A stretch of DNA of 54,513 nt from JBLHGU01 sp047615875 (GTDB taxonomy: Bacteria; Pseudomonadota; Gammaproteobacteria; Arenicellales; CAJQKF01), in NCBI GenBank assembly GCA_047615875.1, contig JBLHGU010000010.1, positions 1 to 54,513 on the forward strand, in the 5' to 3' direction. The stretch's first letter is position 1; each line of letters begins with the position of its first letter. The notes under the pieces are model-generated. The model saw only the letters and a program-made list of their open reading frames with translations, was not told the DNA's origin and did not search any database. Positions 29,389 to 38,250 of this stretch are shown piece by piece. The translations under genes and the position numbers were made by a program.

Positions 29389-29745
29389 ATGCAATATCTG
29401 TTGATGATCTATAGTGCTGAGGATTCCGGGCCCCAACCCGGTGAGGCAGAGTACGGTGACTACATGAACGCCTATTTTGACTTTACCCGTCGAGCTCGGG
29501 AAGCCGGTGTTTTCGTTGCTGGCGAACCGCTTGTGAAAGTCAGTATGGCGACCACGGTGAGGGTTAGAGAAGGCAAGGCCGAAATTAGCGATGGTCCATT
29601 CGCTGAGACCAAGGAAGTACTTGGAGGCTACTATTTGCTGGACTGTGGGAATCTTGACCAGGCCCTGGACTGGGCCGGACAGATTCCCACCGCTCGACAT
29701 GGCAGCATCGAAGTCCGTCCCATTATGGATTTGCCTTGCGGGTAA
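29389..29745 (+). CDS. YCII-related (DGPF-family) protein 2
   Basis: 118 residues with the defining DGPF box: AEISDGPFAETKEVLGGYYL, then DCGNLDQALDWAGQIP and GSIEVRPIM. The N-terminus MQYLLMIYSAEDSGPQPGEA is equally typical. The sigma-factor gene begins inside its last codons (TTG at 29736), so the two are translationally coupled. This is the standard partner arrangement of ECF42 sigma factors, whose activity is thought to depend on their own C-terminal extension rather than on an anti-sigma factor. Function of the YCII protein is unknown. Confidence 0.9.
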   Translation: MQYLLMIYSAEDSGPQPGEAEYGDYMNAYFDFTRRAREAGVFVAGEPLVKVSMATTVRVREGKAEISDGPFAETKEVLGGYYLLDCGNLDQALDWAGQIPTARHGSIEVRPIMDLPCG

Positions 29746-30998
29746 ACGCTGATGTTATCGATCAGAGTGTCCGGACAACCATAGACCGGGTTGTCCGCGA
29801 ACACTTTGGTCGCTTGCTTGCGATTTTGATTCATGAATTTGGCAACATCGAACTTGCAGAAGACGCCTTACAGGATGCCATACTGCAAGCGCTGGATAGT
29901 TGGCAGCCGAGCCAGTTGCCGAAAAAACCTCAGGCCTGGCTGATGGTTACAGCCCGTCGCAAGGCACTGGATCGACTCAGGCGTACCGGCACTCAGCAAC
30001 AGAAGGCTGCATCCGTGCAGTTATTGCTGGAGCTCGAATGCCAAACTGAGGCTACCGATCTGGATAATTTTCCGGACCATCGGCTGGCCCTGATCTTTAC
30101 CTGCTGTCACCCGGCGCTGGCCCAACCAGCTCAGGTAGCACTTACGTTAAACACACTTTGCGGGTTGAATACAGGTCAGATTGCCAGCGCTTTTCTAGTA
30201 GCGGAGACCACCATGGCTCAGCGCCTGGTTAGGGCCAAACGCAAGATTCGTCAGGCGGCTATTCCATTTAGTGTTCCCGATACCGATCGATTACCGCAAC
30301 GTCTGCCTGCGGTGTTGGCGGTGGTCTATCTAATCTTCAATGAAGGCTATTACAGCAGTCAGGGTGATCAACTGGTGAGCGGAGATCTGTGTGACGAGGC
30401 GCTGTTTCTTGCACACATGTTGGCGCAGATGATGTCGGGCAATACCGAGTGCCTTGGTCTGTTGGCATTATTGAATTTTCATCATTGCCGTTTCGCTACT
30501 CGACTGGATGATAATGGCGATCTGGTACAGCTGGAAAATCAGCAGCGATCATGCTGGAACAAGGAATGTATTATTGTCGGTGATCGCGTACTTAAAACTG
30601 CACTAATGAAAGGCAGGCCTGGCCCGTATCAGATTCAGGCGGCAATCAGCGCGGTGCACGTGCATGCCACAGATTTTGCCGAAACAGATTGGCGGCAAAT
30701 AGAGTTATTGTACCGAGAACTGGAACGTTATGATGCCAATGCAGTTATCCGTTTGAATCATGCTGTAGCCATCTCCTATGCAGATTCACCGCATTCTGCA
30801 CTCAATTTTATGTCACAACTGAGACTCGATAAGGAATTATCAGACTACCATCCATATCACATTGTTTGTGCTGATTTATCGCTGCGCACAGACAATCGAG
30901 AACTCGCTTATCAACACTATGGGCAAGCGATAGAGCTTTGCAACAATGCTGTGGAACAACGGCACTTGGAGCACAAACGCAATCAGCTATTGAGTTAG
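29736..30998 (+). CDS. ECF42-type sigma factor with C-terminal TPR-like extension (DUF6596)
   Basis: 420 residues, far longer than a simple ECF sigma. Region 2 at about 25-95 (LAEDALQDAILQALDSWQ, PQAWLMVTARRKALDRLRR), region 4 at about 125-180 (HPALAQPAQVALTLNTLCGL, AETTMAQRLVRAKRKIRQA), then the long extension that marks this group: LPAVLAVVYLIFNEGYYSS, LLALLNFHHCRFATR, GPYQIQAAISAVHVHA and repeat-like helices to the end. TTG at 29736 is the only reasonable start and overlaps the upstream YCII gene. The extension is proposed to control the sigma domain. Targets are probably its own operon, including the two YCII genes. Confidence 0.9.
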   Translation: MRVNADVIDQSVRTTIDRVVREHFGRLLAILIHEFGNIELAEDALQDAILQALDSWQPSQLPKKPQAWLMVTARRKALDRLRRTGTQQQKAASVQLLLELECQTEATDLDNFPDHRLALIFTCCHPALAQPAQVALTLNTLCGLNTGQIASAFLVAETTMAQRLVRAKRKIRQAAIPFSVPDTDRLPQRLPAVLAVVYLIFNEGYYSSQGDQLVSGDLCDEALFLAHMLAQMMSGNTECLGLLALLNFHHCRFATRLDDNGDLVQLENQQRSCWNKECIIVGDRVLKTALMKGRPGPYQIQAAISAVHVHATDFAETDWRQIELLYRELERYDANAVIRLNHAVAISYADSPHSALNFMSQLRLDKELSDYHPYHIVCADLSLRTDNRELAYQHYGQAIELCNNAVEQRHLEHKRNQLLS

Positions 30999-31161
30999 TG
31001 AGCGCTTTCTGGATGAATGTCCGCAGTACACAGGTTAAACTCGATTTATCGGATTGGGCTTCAGATGGAGTATTTTGCAGGCAGTGCTATTAGCCATAAT
31101 TGAACTATTCGCTTTGCTATTAGTCCTTTTATTCAAGTAACTAATTAGGAGCATCTATTTC

Positions 31162-32373
31162 ATGAAAAAGAATCGCGTTGAATTCACCGGTAGCCTTGGC
31201 GAAAAACTGACCGGCCTGCTGGAACTGCCGGATGGCGAAGTTCGAATGTATGCGCTATTCGCTCACTGTTTTACCTGTGGAAAAGACATTATCGCCGCCT
31301 CGCGTATAGCCCGTGCATTGACCACTCGTGGCATCGCGGTGATGCGCTTTGATTTTACTGGTTTAGGCAGTAGCGACGGTGATTTCGCTAACACCAACTT
31401 TTCATCAAATGTAGAAGATCTGGTACTGGCAGCGGACTATCTGCGCGATAACTGGCGAGCGCCAGATATATTGATCGGACACAGTCTAGGTGGAACCGCC
31501 GTACTTAAGGCTGCAGGATCTATTCCTGAATCCCGAGGAGTCGTGACTATCGGTGCACCAGCTGAGGCTGAGCATGTGATAAAACAATTCGCCTACGACG
31601 TCGATGTTATTACAACTGAGGGTCAGGCCCAGGTATCTCTTGCCGGGCGACCATTCACTATCCGCAAACAATTTCTCGATGATGTTTCATCCCAGGGCAT
31701 GGATCATATCAGCACCTTATCGAAGGCTTTACTGGTTATGCATTCACCGGTAGACGCAACTGTTTCTATTAATCAGGCAGAAAAAATCTATCGAGCAGCA
31801 AAACACCCGAAAGGTTTTATTAGCCTGGATACCGCTGATCACCTGTTATCAAATCGCGATGATGCAGAATACGTTGCTACGGTAATCTCAGCCTGGGCGG
31901 GTCGCTTCGCATCCGGGACTAACCTGGTCTCGCAGGAAAACTCTTCAATTCCTCGAGGTCAAGTGTTGGTATCCGAGCGCAAAGGTTTTACCCAGGATGT
32001 CACTACAGATGAGCATCACTGGCCCGCAGATGAGCCCTTGTCAGTTGGCGGCAGCAATCTTGGCCCAGATCCCTATGAGCATCTGCTGGCAGCTTTAGGC
32101 ACCTGTACCAGCATGACCATCCGCATGTACGCAAATCGCAGAAAGTGGCCATTAAGCAGCGTGGATGTTCAGGTTAAGCACTATCGCGAGCATGGCGACG
32201 ACTGCACGCGCTGCGATGAAGAACACTCACAAGTCGATATAATTAATCGTCGCATAACTCTGAAAGGTAATCTCGATGAAGAACAACGCAACAGGTTAAT
32301 GGAGATTGCCGATCGTTGCCCGGTACACCGCACTTTGCATGGCAAATTAGAAATTGAAACGCAATTGATTTAG
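31162..32373 (+). CDS. Alpha/beta hydrolase - OsmC fusion protein
   Basis: 403 residues. The first 250 form an alpha/beta hydrolase: AHCFTCGKDIIAASRIARAL, VMRFDFTGLGSSDGDF, nucleophile elbow IGHSLGGTAV (Ser), VMHSPVDATV (Asp) and DTADHLLS (His). The last 130 form an OsmC/Ohr domain: VGGSNLGPDPYEHLLAALGT, CTSMTIRMYANRR and a second cysteine in ADRCPVHRTLH, the peroxidatic pair. Such fusions occur in many proteobacteria; they probably detoxify organic peroxides or acylated substrates. GGAG precedes the ATG. The gene lies about 160 bases after the ECF42 gene and may belong to its regulon. Confidence 0.9.
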   Translation: MKKNRVEFTGSLGEKLTGLLELPDGEVRMYALFAHCFTCGKDIIAASRIARALTTRGIAVMRFDFTGLGSSDGDFANTNFSSNVEDLVLAADYLRDNWRAPDILIGHSLGGTAVLKAAGSIPESRGVVTIGAPAEAEHVIKQFAYDVDVITTEGQAQVSLAGRPFTIRKQFLDDVSSQGMDHISTLSKALLVMHSPVDATVSINQAEKIYRAAKHPKGFISLDTADHLLSNRDDAEYVATVISAWAGRFASGTNLVSQENSSIPRGQVLVSERKGFTQDVTTDEHHWPADEPLSVGGSNLGPDPYEHLLAALGTCTSMTIRMYANRRKWPLSSVDVQVKHYREHGDDCTRCDEEHSQVDIINRRITLKGNLDEEQRNRLMEIADRCPVHRTLHGKLEIETQLI

Positions 32374-32591
32374 GACGTCGCAAATGGAGAGGGTCTGAGC
32401 TGGCCTATTACCGTTGTCTGGTTAATCTATCGGAGGCAATCTCAGATTTCTTAAAATTTTAAAAGTTGATCTGATTGCAAAAGACTAATATCGTTTCTAG
32501 CAATACCCCCCCTGCAGAATGTTTCCACTTTATGCAATCGTTATATGTACATATTTGTAAGCTGCTTTACTAAAATTAGATGATAAACATC

Positions 32592-34054
32592 ATGAACACA
32601 GACCAAACAGTACGAAGCCTGGCTGCGATTATTATATCTGATATTGCCGAATATACGCGCCTAATTCAGCGTGATGAAGAAGGAACTCGGGCACTTTTTA
32701 GAAAGCTTGAGCAAAACTTTTTTCAGCCAAGGCAAAGTCGATGTTGATTTTGTAGATGGCGGTGCAGTTGAGCTAAAAAATGTTCAAGGAAAGAAAAGAA
32801 TATACCTATGGTCACCGGCAAGTACTAAGAAAATATCTTCTACAGGTCCAGATAGAGAATTGCTCGAGCCAGCTTCTGCAACCGCTGCCAGACTGGCGTT
32901 CATCGCGGTTCTGCCATTTAGTACTATTGGTGCGGATACTGAAATGGAGAATTTCGCTAACAGCATCACAGAAGACGTCATAACAGAATTGAGTCACAGC
33001 AAAGAGCTTTTTGTTAAAGATCGAAATTCTTCTTTTTACTACAAGGGAAAGTCAGTATTAACTGGAATAGTCGGTGCAGAGTTAGGTGCCAATTATGTTT
33101 TGCAAGGCAGGAGATCAAGTAAGAATAACAACCCAACTGGTTGATGTGGCCTCCGGAAATCAGATTTGGGCTGACAGAATTGACAAAATTTTCGATAGTA
33201 CATTCAAACTACAGGACGAAATATCAAATACCATTGTTGCAAAATTGCCCAGCCGTATACAAAAGGCTTTGGTCGACAGCGTTCAACAAAAACCTATTGA
33301 AACTTATTCCGCCTATGAGTATTTTCTCAAAGGGCGCTGGCACTTTATTAGTTCAGCTGGTGAAGATCCAGCTGCACTAACATTTCTTAATAAATCATTG
33401 GAGCTCGACCCCCACTATGCACTTTGCCACGCCGTACTGGCAAATTTGTATGCCTACAATGTATTCAGCCTTGGCGTCTGGTACGACAACAATGAGCAGA
33501 AGTCCAGGTCTTATATCAATAATGCAATACGCTATGGAAAGAATAATCCGACGGTCCATTCGCTGGTTGGCGAATCGTTGTACTGGCTTGGCGAATTTGA
33601 AAAGGCTCGCTACCATTTGGAAACGGCGCTTCGTTTAAACCCTCTTGATGTGCATACGATGATTATATACGGTGCAAATCTATCTGGTTCAGGAAAATCA
33701 AAGGAGGGATTAGAATGGATAGATAAGGCATTGTTAACAGATTCTTACGTTTCTGACTTTGCTCTTGAGTCAAAAACCGATTGTATTTTTGCACTGCATG
33801 AATATGAGCAATGCCTGGATATTATGCTGGCCTGGCAAAGTCCACCGCCTCACACCTATGCCCATATTGCTGCCTGTCATGCTCATCTGGGCAATATAGA
33901 AGAAGCCTATAAGGCTGCAGATAGTTTCCGGGAAGTGTGCGCAAAGAATGTCAATTTCCCCAGGTATGCTGAAGCCCATGGCAGAATCTGTCGACTACAG
34001 GAAGATAAGGAGAATTGGCTCAGTGGATATAAAAAAGCCGGCTTATTGGATTAA
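32592..34054 (+). pseudogene. Adenylate cyclase-TPR protein, internally deleted
   Basis: Remnant of a class III cyclase with FlgO/TolB-like and TPR domains, like the intact copy at 40816-42696. ATG 32592 starts a typical cyclase N-terminus (RSLAAIIISDIAEYTRLIQR, DEEGTRALFRKLEQ), but the next hundred or so residues, with the second metal Asp and the substrate loops, are gone. The frame changes and resumes at the domain end (VELKNVQGKKRIYLW). FlgO-like sequence follows (FIAVLPFSTIG, NSITEDVITELS). A second gap and frameshift occur near 33105 (ANYVLQG | GDQVRITTQLVDVASGNQIW), after which the TPR part is complete to 34054. No active cyclase can be made. Confidence 0.8.
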
Positions 34055-34165
34055 TTCGATCATGTGCTTAGTCGGCTGTGATAAATCAGGACTATGTTAC
34101 TTTGACGTTACATGGATTAATATTGAAAATATTTCGAGATAAACTCATTACCTTTGGAGTGAAAA

Positions 34166-35542
34166 ATGACCCGCATTGTCTACCCAACTACTAATTTGGC
34201 AGCTACCGAACAAATGTGTATCGAGAGCGGATCCGGTGTCTATGTTTATGACGATAAGGGTAATCAGTATCTAGAAGGCCTGGCCAGTTTATGGTGTACG
34301 TCATTAGGCTATGGAAACAAGGAACTGATTAGCGCGATTTCTGATCAGCTCGAAAAGTTATCGTTTTCACACATGTTTGGCGGAAAAACTCATACCCCAG
34401 GAATGCAGTTGGCCGATACATTGGCGGCCATGGTACCCGTTGATGATGCGCGAATATTTTTTGGCAATTCTGGCAGCGATGCAAATGACTCCCATATAAA
34501 GTTACTGCATTACTATTTCAATGCCATAGGTAAACCCGAAAAGAAAAAGATCATTACTCGTGAGCGCGCTTATCATGGCGTAACAGTTGCTGCTGGGTCG
34601 CTGACCAGTCTACCAGTTAATCTCGGGCATTTTGATGCCCCGGTTGATGCGCTAAATATAATTCGTACTGATGCACCACACTATTATCACGGGAAATTGG
34701 AAGGAGAAAGCGAATCTGAGTTTGTCACACGAATAGTTGGCAATCTCGAAAAATTGATTCTTGAAGAAGGCCCGGAAACCATAGCAGCCATGATAATGGA
34801 ACCCATCACCGGCGCCAGTGGCGTTATCGTGCCCCCGGATGGTTATTATCAGCAGGTTGAGACGCTGTTGAGAAAACACGATATTCTGGTTTGGTCCGAT
34901 GAAGTCATTACCGGGTTTGGACGCACAGGCAATGACTTTGGCTGTACGACCATGGGATTCAAACCGGATTTAATGACTTTCGCCAAACAGCTATCCTCAG
35001 CTTATTATCCCATCAGCGCTTCGGTTATTCCGGGATTTATGCATGACGCTATAATTGACCAAAGTGCTAAGGCTGGCGTATTCGGTCATGGTTATACCTA
35101 CTCCGGTCACCCCGTTGGTTGTGCGGTGGCATTAAAGGTACTAGAAATCTACCAACGAGACGACACTTTTACCACAGCAGCTAAAGTCGGAGAGTATCTA
35201 CAATGGCGGCTCAAGGAATTCAATGAGCACCCACTCGTTGGCGAAGTTCGAGGACGAGGTTTGATCGCTGCTGTGGAGTTAGTGGCGGATAAGGCGACAG
35301 GAACCAGCTTCAATGATGGAGTGGTTGGTGCTTTCGCACAAAACGCATGCCAGAACAATGGACTACTAATCCGTGCCGTAGCTGGAAACTCACTGGGTGT
35401 TTGTCCGCCAATGATTATCACTGAAACTCAAATAGACGAATTAGTCAGCAAAATGTCCAGGGCGTTGGATGAAGCTTACGACTTTGCAGTTAATGATGGT
35501 CGAATGACAAAATCACCTCAGCAACAAGCTGGTTCAATATAA
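34166..35542 (+). CDS. Class III (omega) aminotransferase
   Basis: 458 residues, PLP-dependent fold type I. Motifs: SGVYVYDDKGNQYLEGLASL near the start, IFFGNSGSDANDSHIKLLHY, ERAYHGVTVAAGSLT, IMEPITGASGVIVPP, VWSDEVITGFGRTG (PLP Asp) and LMTFAKQLSSAYYPISA with the Schiff-base Lys, then GHGYTYSGHPVGCAVALK. This group transfers amino groups from omega-amino acids, beta-alanine, polyamines or similar amines to pyruvate or 2-oxoglutarate; the substrate is not clear. A TTTGGAG site precedes the ATG. It heads a run of four co-directional genes including a HAD dehalogenase and a DadA-like oxidase, consistent with catabolism of an amino compound. Confidence 0.9.
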   Translation: MTRIVYPTTNLAATEQMCIESGSGVYVYDDKGNQYLEGLASLWCTSLGYGNKELISAISDQLEKLSFSHMFGGKTHTPGMQLADTLAAMVPVDDARIFFGNSGSDANDSHIKLLHYYFNAIGKPEKKKIITRERAYHGVTVAAGSLTSLPVNLGHFDAPVDALNIIRTDAPHYYHGKLEGESESEFVTRIVGNLEKLILEEGPETIAAMIMEPITGASGVIVPPDGYYQQVETLLRKHDILVWSDEVITGFGRTGNDFGCTTMGFKPDLMTFAKQLSSAYYPISASVIPGFMHDAIIDQSAKAGVFGHGYTYSGHPVGCAVALKVLEIYQRDDTFTTAAKVGEYLQWRLKEFNEHPLVGEVRGRGLIAAVELVADKATGTSFNDGVVGAFAQNACQNNGLLIRAVAGNSLGVCPPMIITETQIDELVSKMSRALDEAYDFAVNDGRMTKSPQQQAGSI

Positions 35543-35552
35543 AGGGAGAAGC

Positions 35553-36156
35553 TTGTGTACCAAATTGCATAGCCATTCGGCCAATTCAGAATTCGCTCTA
35601 TACCAGGTTGAAGCCAGCAAAGATCCAGACACTGCAACCTGGTTAAAGTATCGTATCGGGAAAAAGTCAGCTACGTTGAGCTTTATCGACCTAGTAAATC
35701 TATGGCAATCGGATGAATCGTTTCGTGGTTTCTTTATTGATGCTATTCGAAATGTGCCTTTCCAAGCTTTCCGATTCGAAACACCAGCGGTAAATATTAC
35801 CAGTCTGCAGAGGGCTTTCGAATGGGTCGTATTTAATGACCAATGGATTGACTTGCCTGCGAATAATCGTGATTTTCTTGCACATTTCAATGCTGCCCCC
35901 TTAGGTGCTCAGGTAGTCAGTTTTGATAATTTGGGTAGTGACGCCAGAATGGTGGTTAAATACGGCTGGAGGAGGCGTACCCTGGTTGCATATTCGCATC
36001 GATTCAGTGCCTAAATATTACCGGTTTGAGGAATATCGGCAAAGTCGGCCACCTACTGATATCACTGGAGCCGAGATAAAGAATTTAAACTATCAACTTC
36101 GAACCGCACCTGACACCCTATTAAGATACCCCAGGATAAAAAATGAAACTGAGTAA
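35553..36156 (+). pseudogene. DUF6940-like protein with frameshift
   Basis: The first frame (TTG 35553, GGGAG site) gives about 130 family-like residues: ATWLKYRIGKKSATLSFIDL, FRGFFIDAIRNVPFQAFRFE, TPAV and LAHFNAAPLGAQVVSFDNLG. It then becomes arginine-rich nonsense and stops at 36014. The expected C-terminus lies in another frame from about 35945: TPEWWLNTAGGGVPWLHIRI, DSVPKYYRFEEYRQ, ending at 36156 inside the next gene start. A single indel near 35940-35950 explains the break. Function of DUF6940 proteins is unknown. Position between the aminotransferase and the dehalogenase suggests only co-transcription. A sequencing slip is the alternative to a true mutation. Confidence 0.7.
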
Positions 36157-36868
36157 CTTTAAAGTCCTAACCTTTGATGTTTATGGAACCCTGATTGACT
36201 GGGAAAGCGGTATGGTTGGTGGTTTGAAACCCTTGACCGACCGAGTCAATCGCGACTTGAGCCGAGATGACATTCTGCAAGCCCATGCTTACTATGAGTC
36301 CACTACACAAAAGTGGACACCGGCGAAGAAGTATTACGAGTTGCTTCCTGTTGTCTATCGCCGGCTGGCTGAAGAATGGGGAGTTGAGGTATCCTGGGAG
36401 GAATGTGTGGCTTATGGGCATTCTGTCCGTCAATGGCCAGCTTTCCCAGATAGTGCCGAGGCACTTACCTATTTAAAAAAGCACTATAAACTGGTTGTTT
36501 TAACTAATACCGATAACTTAAGTTTTTCCGGATCAAACGGCCGCTTAGGCATACACTTCGATGCTGTTTACACCGCTGAAGACATTGGCAGCTACAAGCC
36601 TGCGGATCGTAATTTCGAGTACATGATCGAAACACTGGCACGGCAAGGCATAGAGAAGGACGAAATCTTACACACCGCCGAAAGTATGTTTCACGATCAT
36701 GCTCCGGCCAATAAACACGGGCTCTCGAATTGTTGGATTTATCGTCGTCACGATAAAGAAGGCTTTGGCGCCACTATGAGTCCCGGTGATATGCCGAAGT
36801 ACAACTTCTGTTTTAACAGCATGCTCGAGATGGCTAAAGCCCATCAGACAGAGCTTTCAGGGCAATAG
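36143..36868 (+). CDS. Haloacid dehalogenase type II (HAD superfamily)
   Basis: 241 residues. HAD motif I TFDVYGTLIDWESG with nucleophile Asp near residue 10; motif II VVLTNTDN; the conserved Lys in EDIGSYKPADRNFEYM; and motif IV DEILHTAESMFHDHAPANKH. This is the pattern of L-2-haloacid dehalogenase type II, although many relatives act on phosphate esters or unknown substrates. WIYRRHDKEGFGAT resembles the C-terminal cap of that subgroup. It overlaps the end of the DUF6940-like gene and is followed six bases later by the oxidoreductase, so it is part of the amino-compound operon. Confidence 0.85.
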   Translation: MKLSNFKVLTFDVYGTLIDWESGMVGGLKPLTDRVNRDLSRDDILQAHAYYESTTQKWTPAKKYYELLPVVYRRLAEEWGVEVSWEECVAYGHSVRQWPAFPDSAEALTYLKKHYKLVVLTNTDNLSFSGSNGRLGIHFDAVYTAEDIGSYKPADRNFEYMIETLARQGIEKDEILHTAESMFHDHAPANKHGLSNCWIYRRHDKEGFGATMSPGDMPKYNFCFNSMLEMAKAHQTELSGQ

Positions 36869-36873
36869 CACCA

Positions 36874-38118
36874 ATGTCTGAAACTCCCAGAGAAATTGTT
36901 GTTATCGGTGCCGGCATGGTCGGCATGTGTACCGCACTGTGGTGCCAGACCAAAGGCATGCAAACTACACTGATCGATCAACAGGAGCCCGGGCAAGGTA
37001 CCTCTTATGGCAATGCCTGCACAATAGCCGATTACGCCAATGTGCCGGTAAACGACCCGTCGTTGTTTGGTCGCTTACCTGGTCTGTTATTTGGCGATGG
37101 CCCGTTACGCATCAATCCACTACATATATTGGGCAACCCGCGATGGTCCATAGATTTCCTGCGAAATTGCAGCAGCAAAAATGTTGATAAGATTTCTAAC
37201 GCACTGGGCACACTGCTTAAAGAAATTCCCGCAGGCCTTGATCCACTGATTGCAGCAAGCAATACTGCTGACTTAATGAGAGAAAGCGGCTGTTTGTATA
37301 TTTACTCAACTAAGCAAAGTTTTACAGGCGCACAAGGCAGCATTGTTCGTCGGCGTAATTCGGGTGTTCCGTTTGAAGTAGTTGATCAATCCGCTATTCT
37401 GGATATGGAGCCCGCAATTAAAGGGCCCATGTATAAAGGTTTGTTTTTTCCCAAAGCCCGCCAGACGCTTAACCCAACCCATTTAATCGAAGGTTTTTTC
37501 CGCCATTTTCAACAACTCGGCGGTTCGTGGATCAAGACGAAAGTGGCCCACGTACAGACAGATCCACAATCCGTAGCTATACATACTAACGACCTGAAAA
37601 GGTTAAGCGCGCAAAAGGTCGTGATCGCCTGTGGTGCATTTTCCAGGAATATCAAAGGCAGTGGTAGTGAGCAACTACCACTTGGCACCGAACGGGGTTA
37701 CCACGTTCAATATGCACAACAAAAAGATCTTCTTTCCCGTCCTGTCGGCTTTGCTGACCAGGGTTTCTATGCCACGCCAATGAATCAGGGATTGCGCCTG
37801 GCTGGTGTGGTTGAAATCGATGCACTAAATAAACCAGCCAATAGAAAGTGCATTGACTATTTGCAACGCTGCGCCGAACAACGGTTTTCTATTGACACCA
37901 AAGCCGATTCCGACTGGCTCGGCTACCGACCGACCTTTCCAGACTCCCTGCCCGTGATCGGCCATTCACCGGTATCTAGAAATATCCTGCTTGCGTTTGG
38001 ACATCAACACATCGGTCTAACCCTTGGCGGTATCACCGGATTGCTTATTTCCGAGTTGCTAAATGAAGAACAACCATCTATTGATCTAACTCATTTCAAA
38101 GCTAATAGATTTCGGTAG
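36874..38118 (+). CDS. FAD-dependent D-amino-acid dehydrogenase-like oxidoreductase (DAO family)
   Basis: 414 residues. The N-terminal FAD-binding Rossmann motif is VVIGAGMVGMCTALWCQTKG; GQGTSYGNACTIADYANVPV is the DadA-type flavin loop; the C-terminal segment WLGYRPTFPDSLPVIGHSPV, ILLAFGHQHIGLTLG is the second FAD contact found in DadA-like enzymes. It oxidises an amino acid or sarcosine-like amine to the oxo-acid and passes electrons to FAD. No signal peptide; cytoplasmic or membrane-associated. Upstream genes supply an aminotransferase and a dehalogenase, so a shared catabolic route is likely. The stop is TAG. Confidence 0.9.
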   Translation: MSETPREIVVIGAGMVGMCTALWCQTKGMQTTLIDQQEPGQGTSYGNACTIADYANVPVNDPSLFGRLPGLLFGDGPLRINPLHILGNPRWSIDFLRNCSSKNVDKISNALGTLLKEIPAGLDPLIAASNTADLMRESGCLYIYSTKQSFTGAQGSIVRRRNSGVPFEVVDQSAILDMEPAIKGPMYKGLFFPKARQTLNPTHLIEGFFRHFQQLGGSWIKTKVAHVQTDPQSVAIHTNDLKRLSAQKVVIACGAFSRNIKGSGSEQLPLGTERGYHVQYAQQKDLLSRPVGFADQGFYATPMNQGLRLAGVVEIDALNKPANRKCIDYLQRCAEQRFSIDTKADSDWLGYRPTFPDSLPVIGHSPVSRNILLAFGHQHIGLTLGGITGLLISELLNEEQPSIDLTHFKANRFR

Positions 38119-38159
38119 TACACAGGACTCAAAGCTAGTCATAATCAACTTTGAATCAA

Positions 38160-38183
38160 AGCGTAGGATGGGTGACGCTCATT
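38160..38183. repeat. Solo copy of GTAGGATG-type repeat end
   Basis: GCGTAGGATGGGTGACGCTCAT resembles the ends of the larger inverted repeats near 39351 and 39568. It lies in the 132-base gap between the oxidoreductase and the broken cyclase gene; nothing else is visible in that gap. Confidence 0.45.
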
Positions 38184-38250
38184 AAATAGCACTTGCTTGG
38201 GCATCAAAATTTACAGGGAATACCTTTTAGAGAAAGATGACGGGTTTCGG

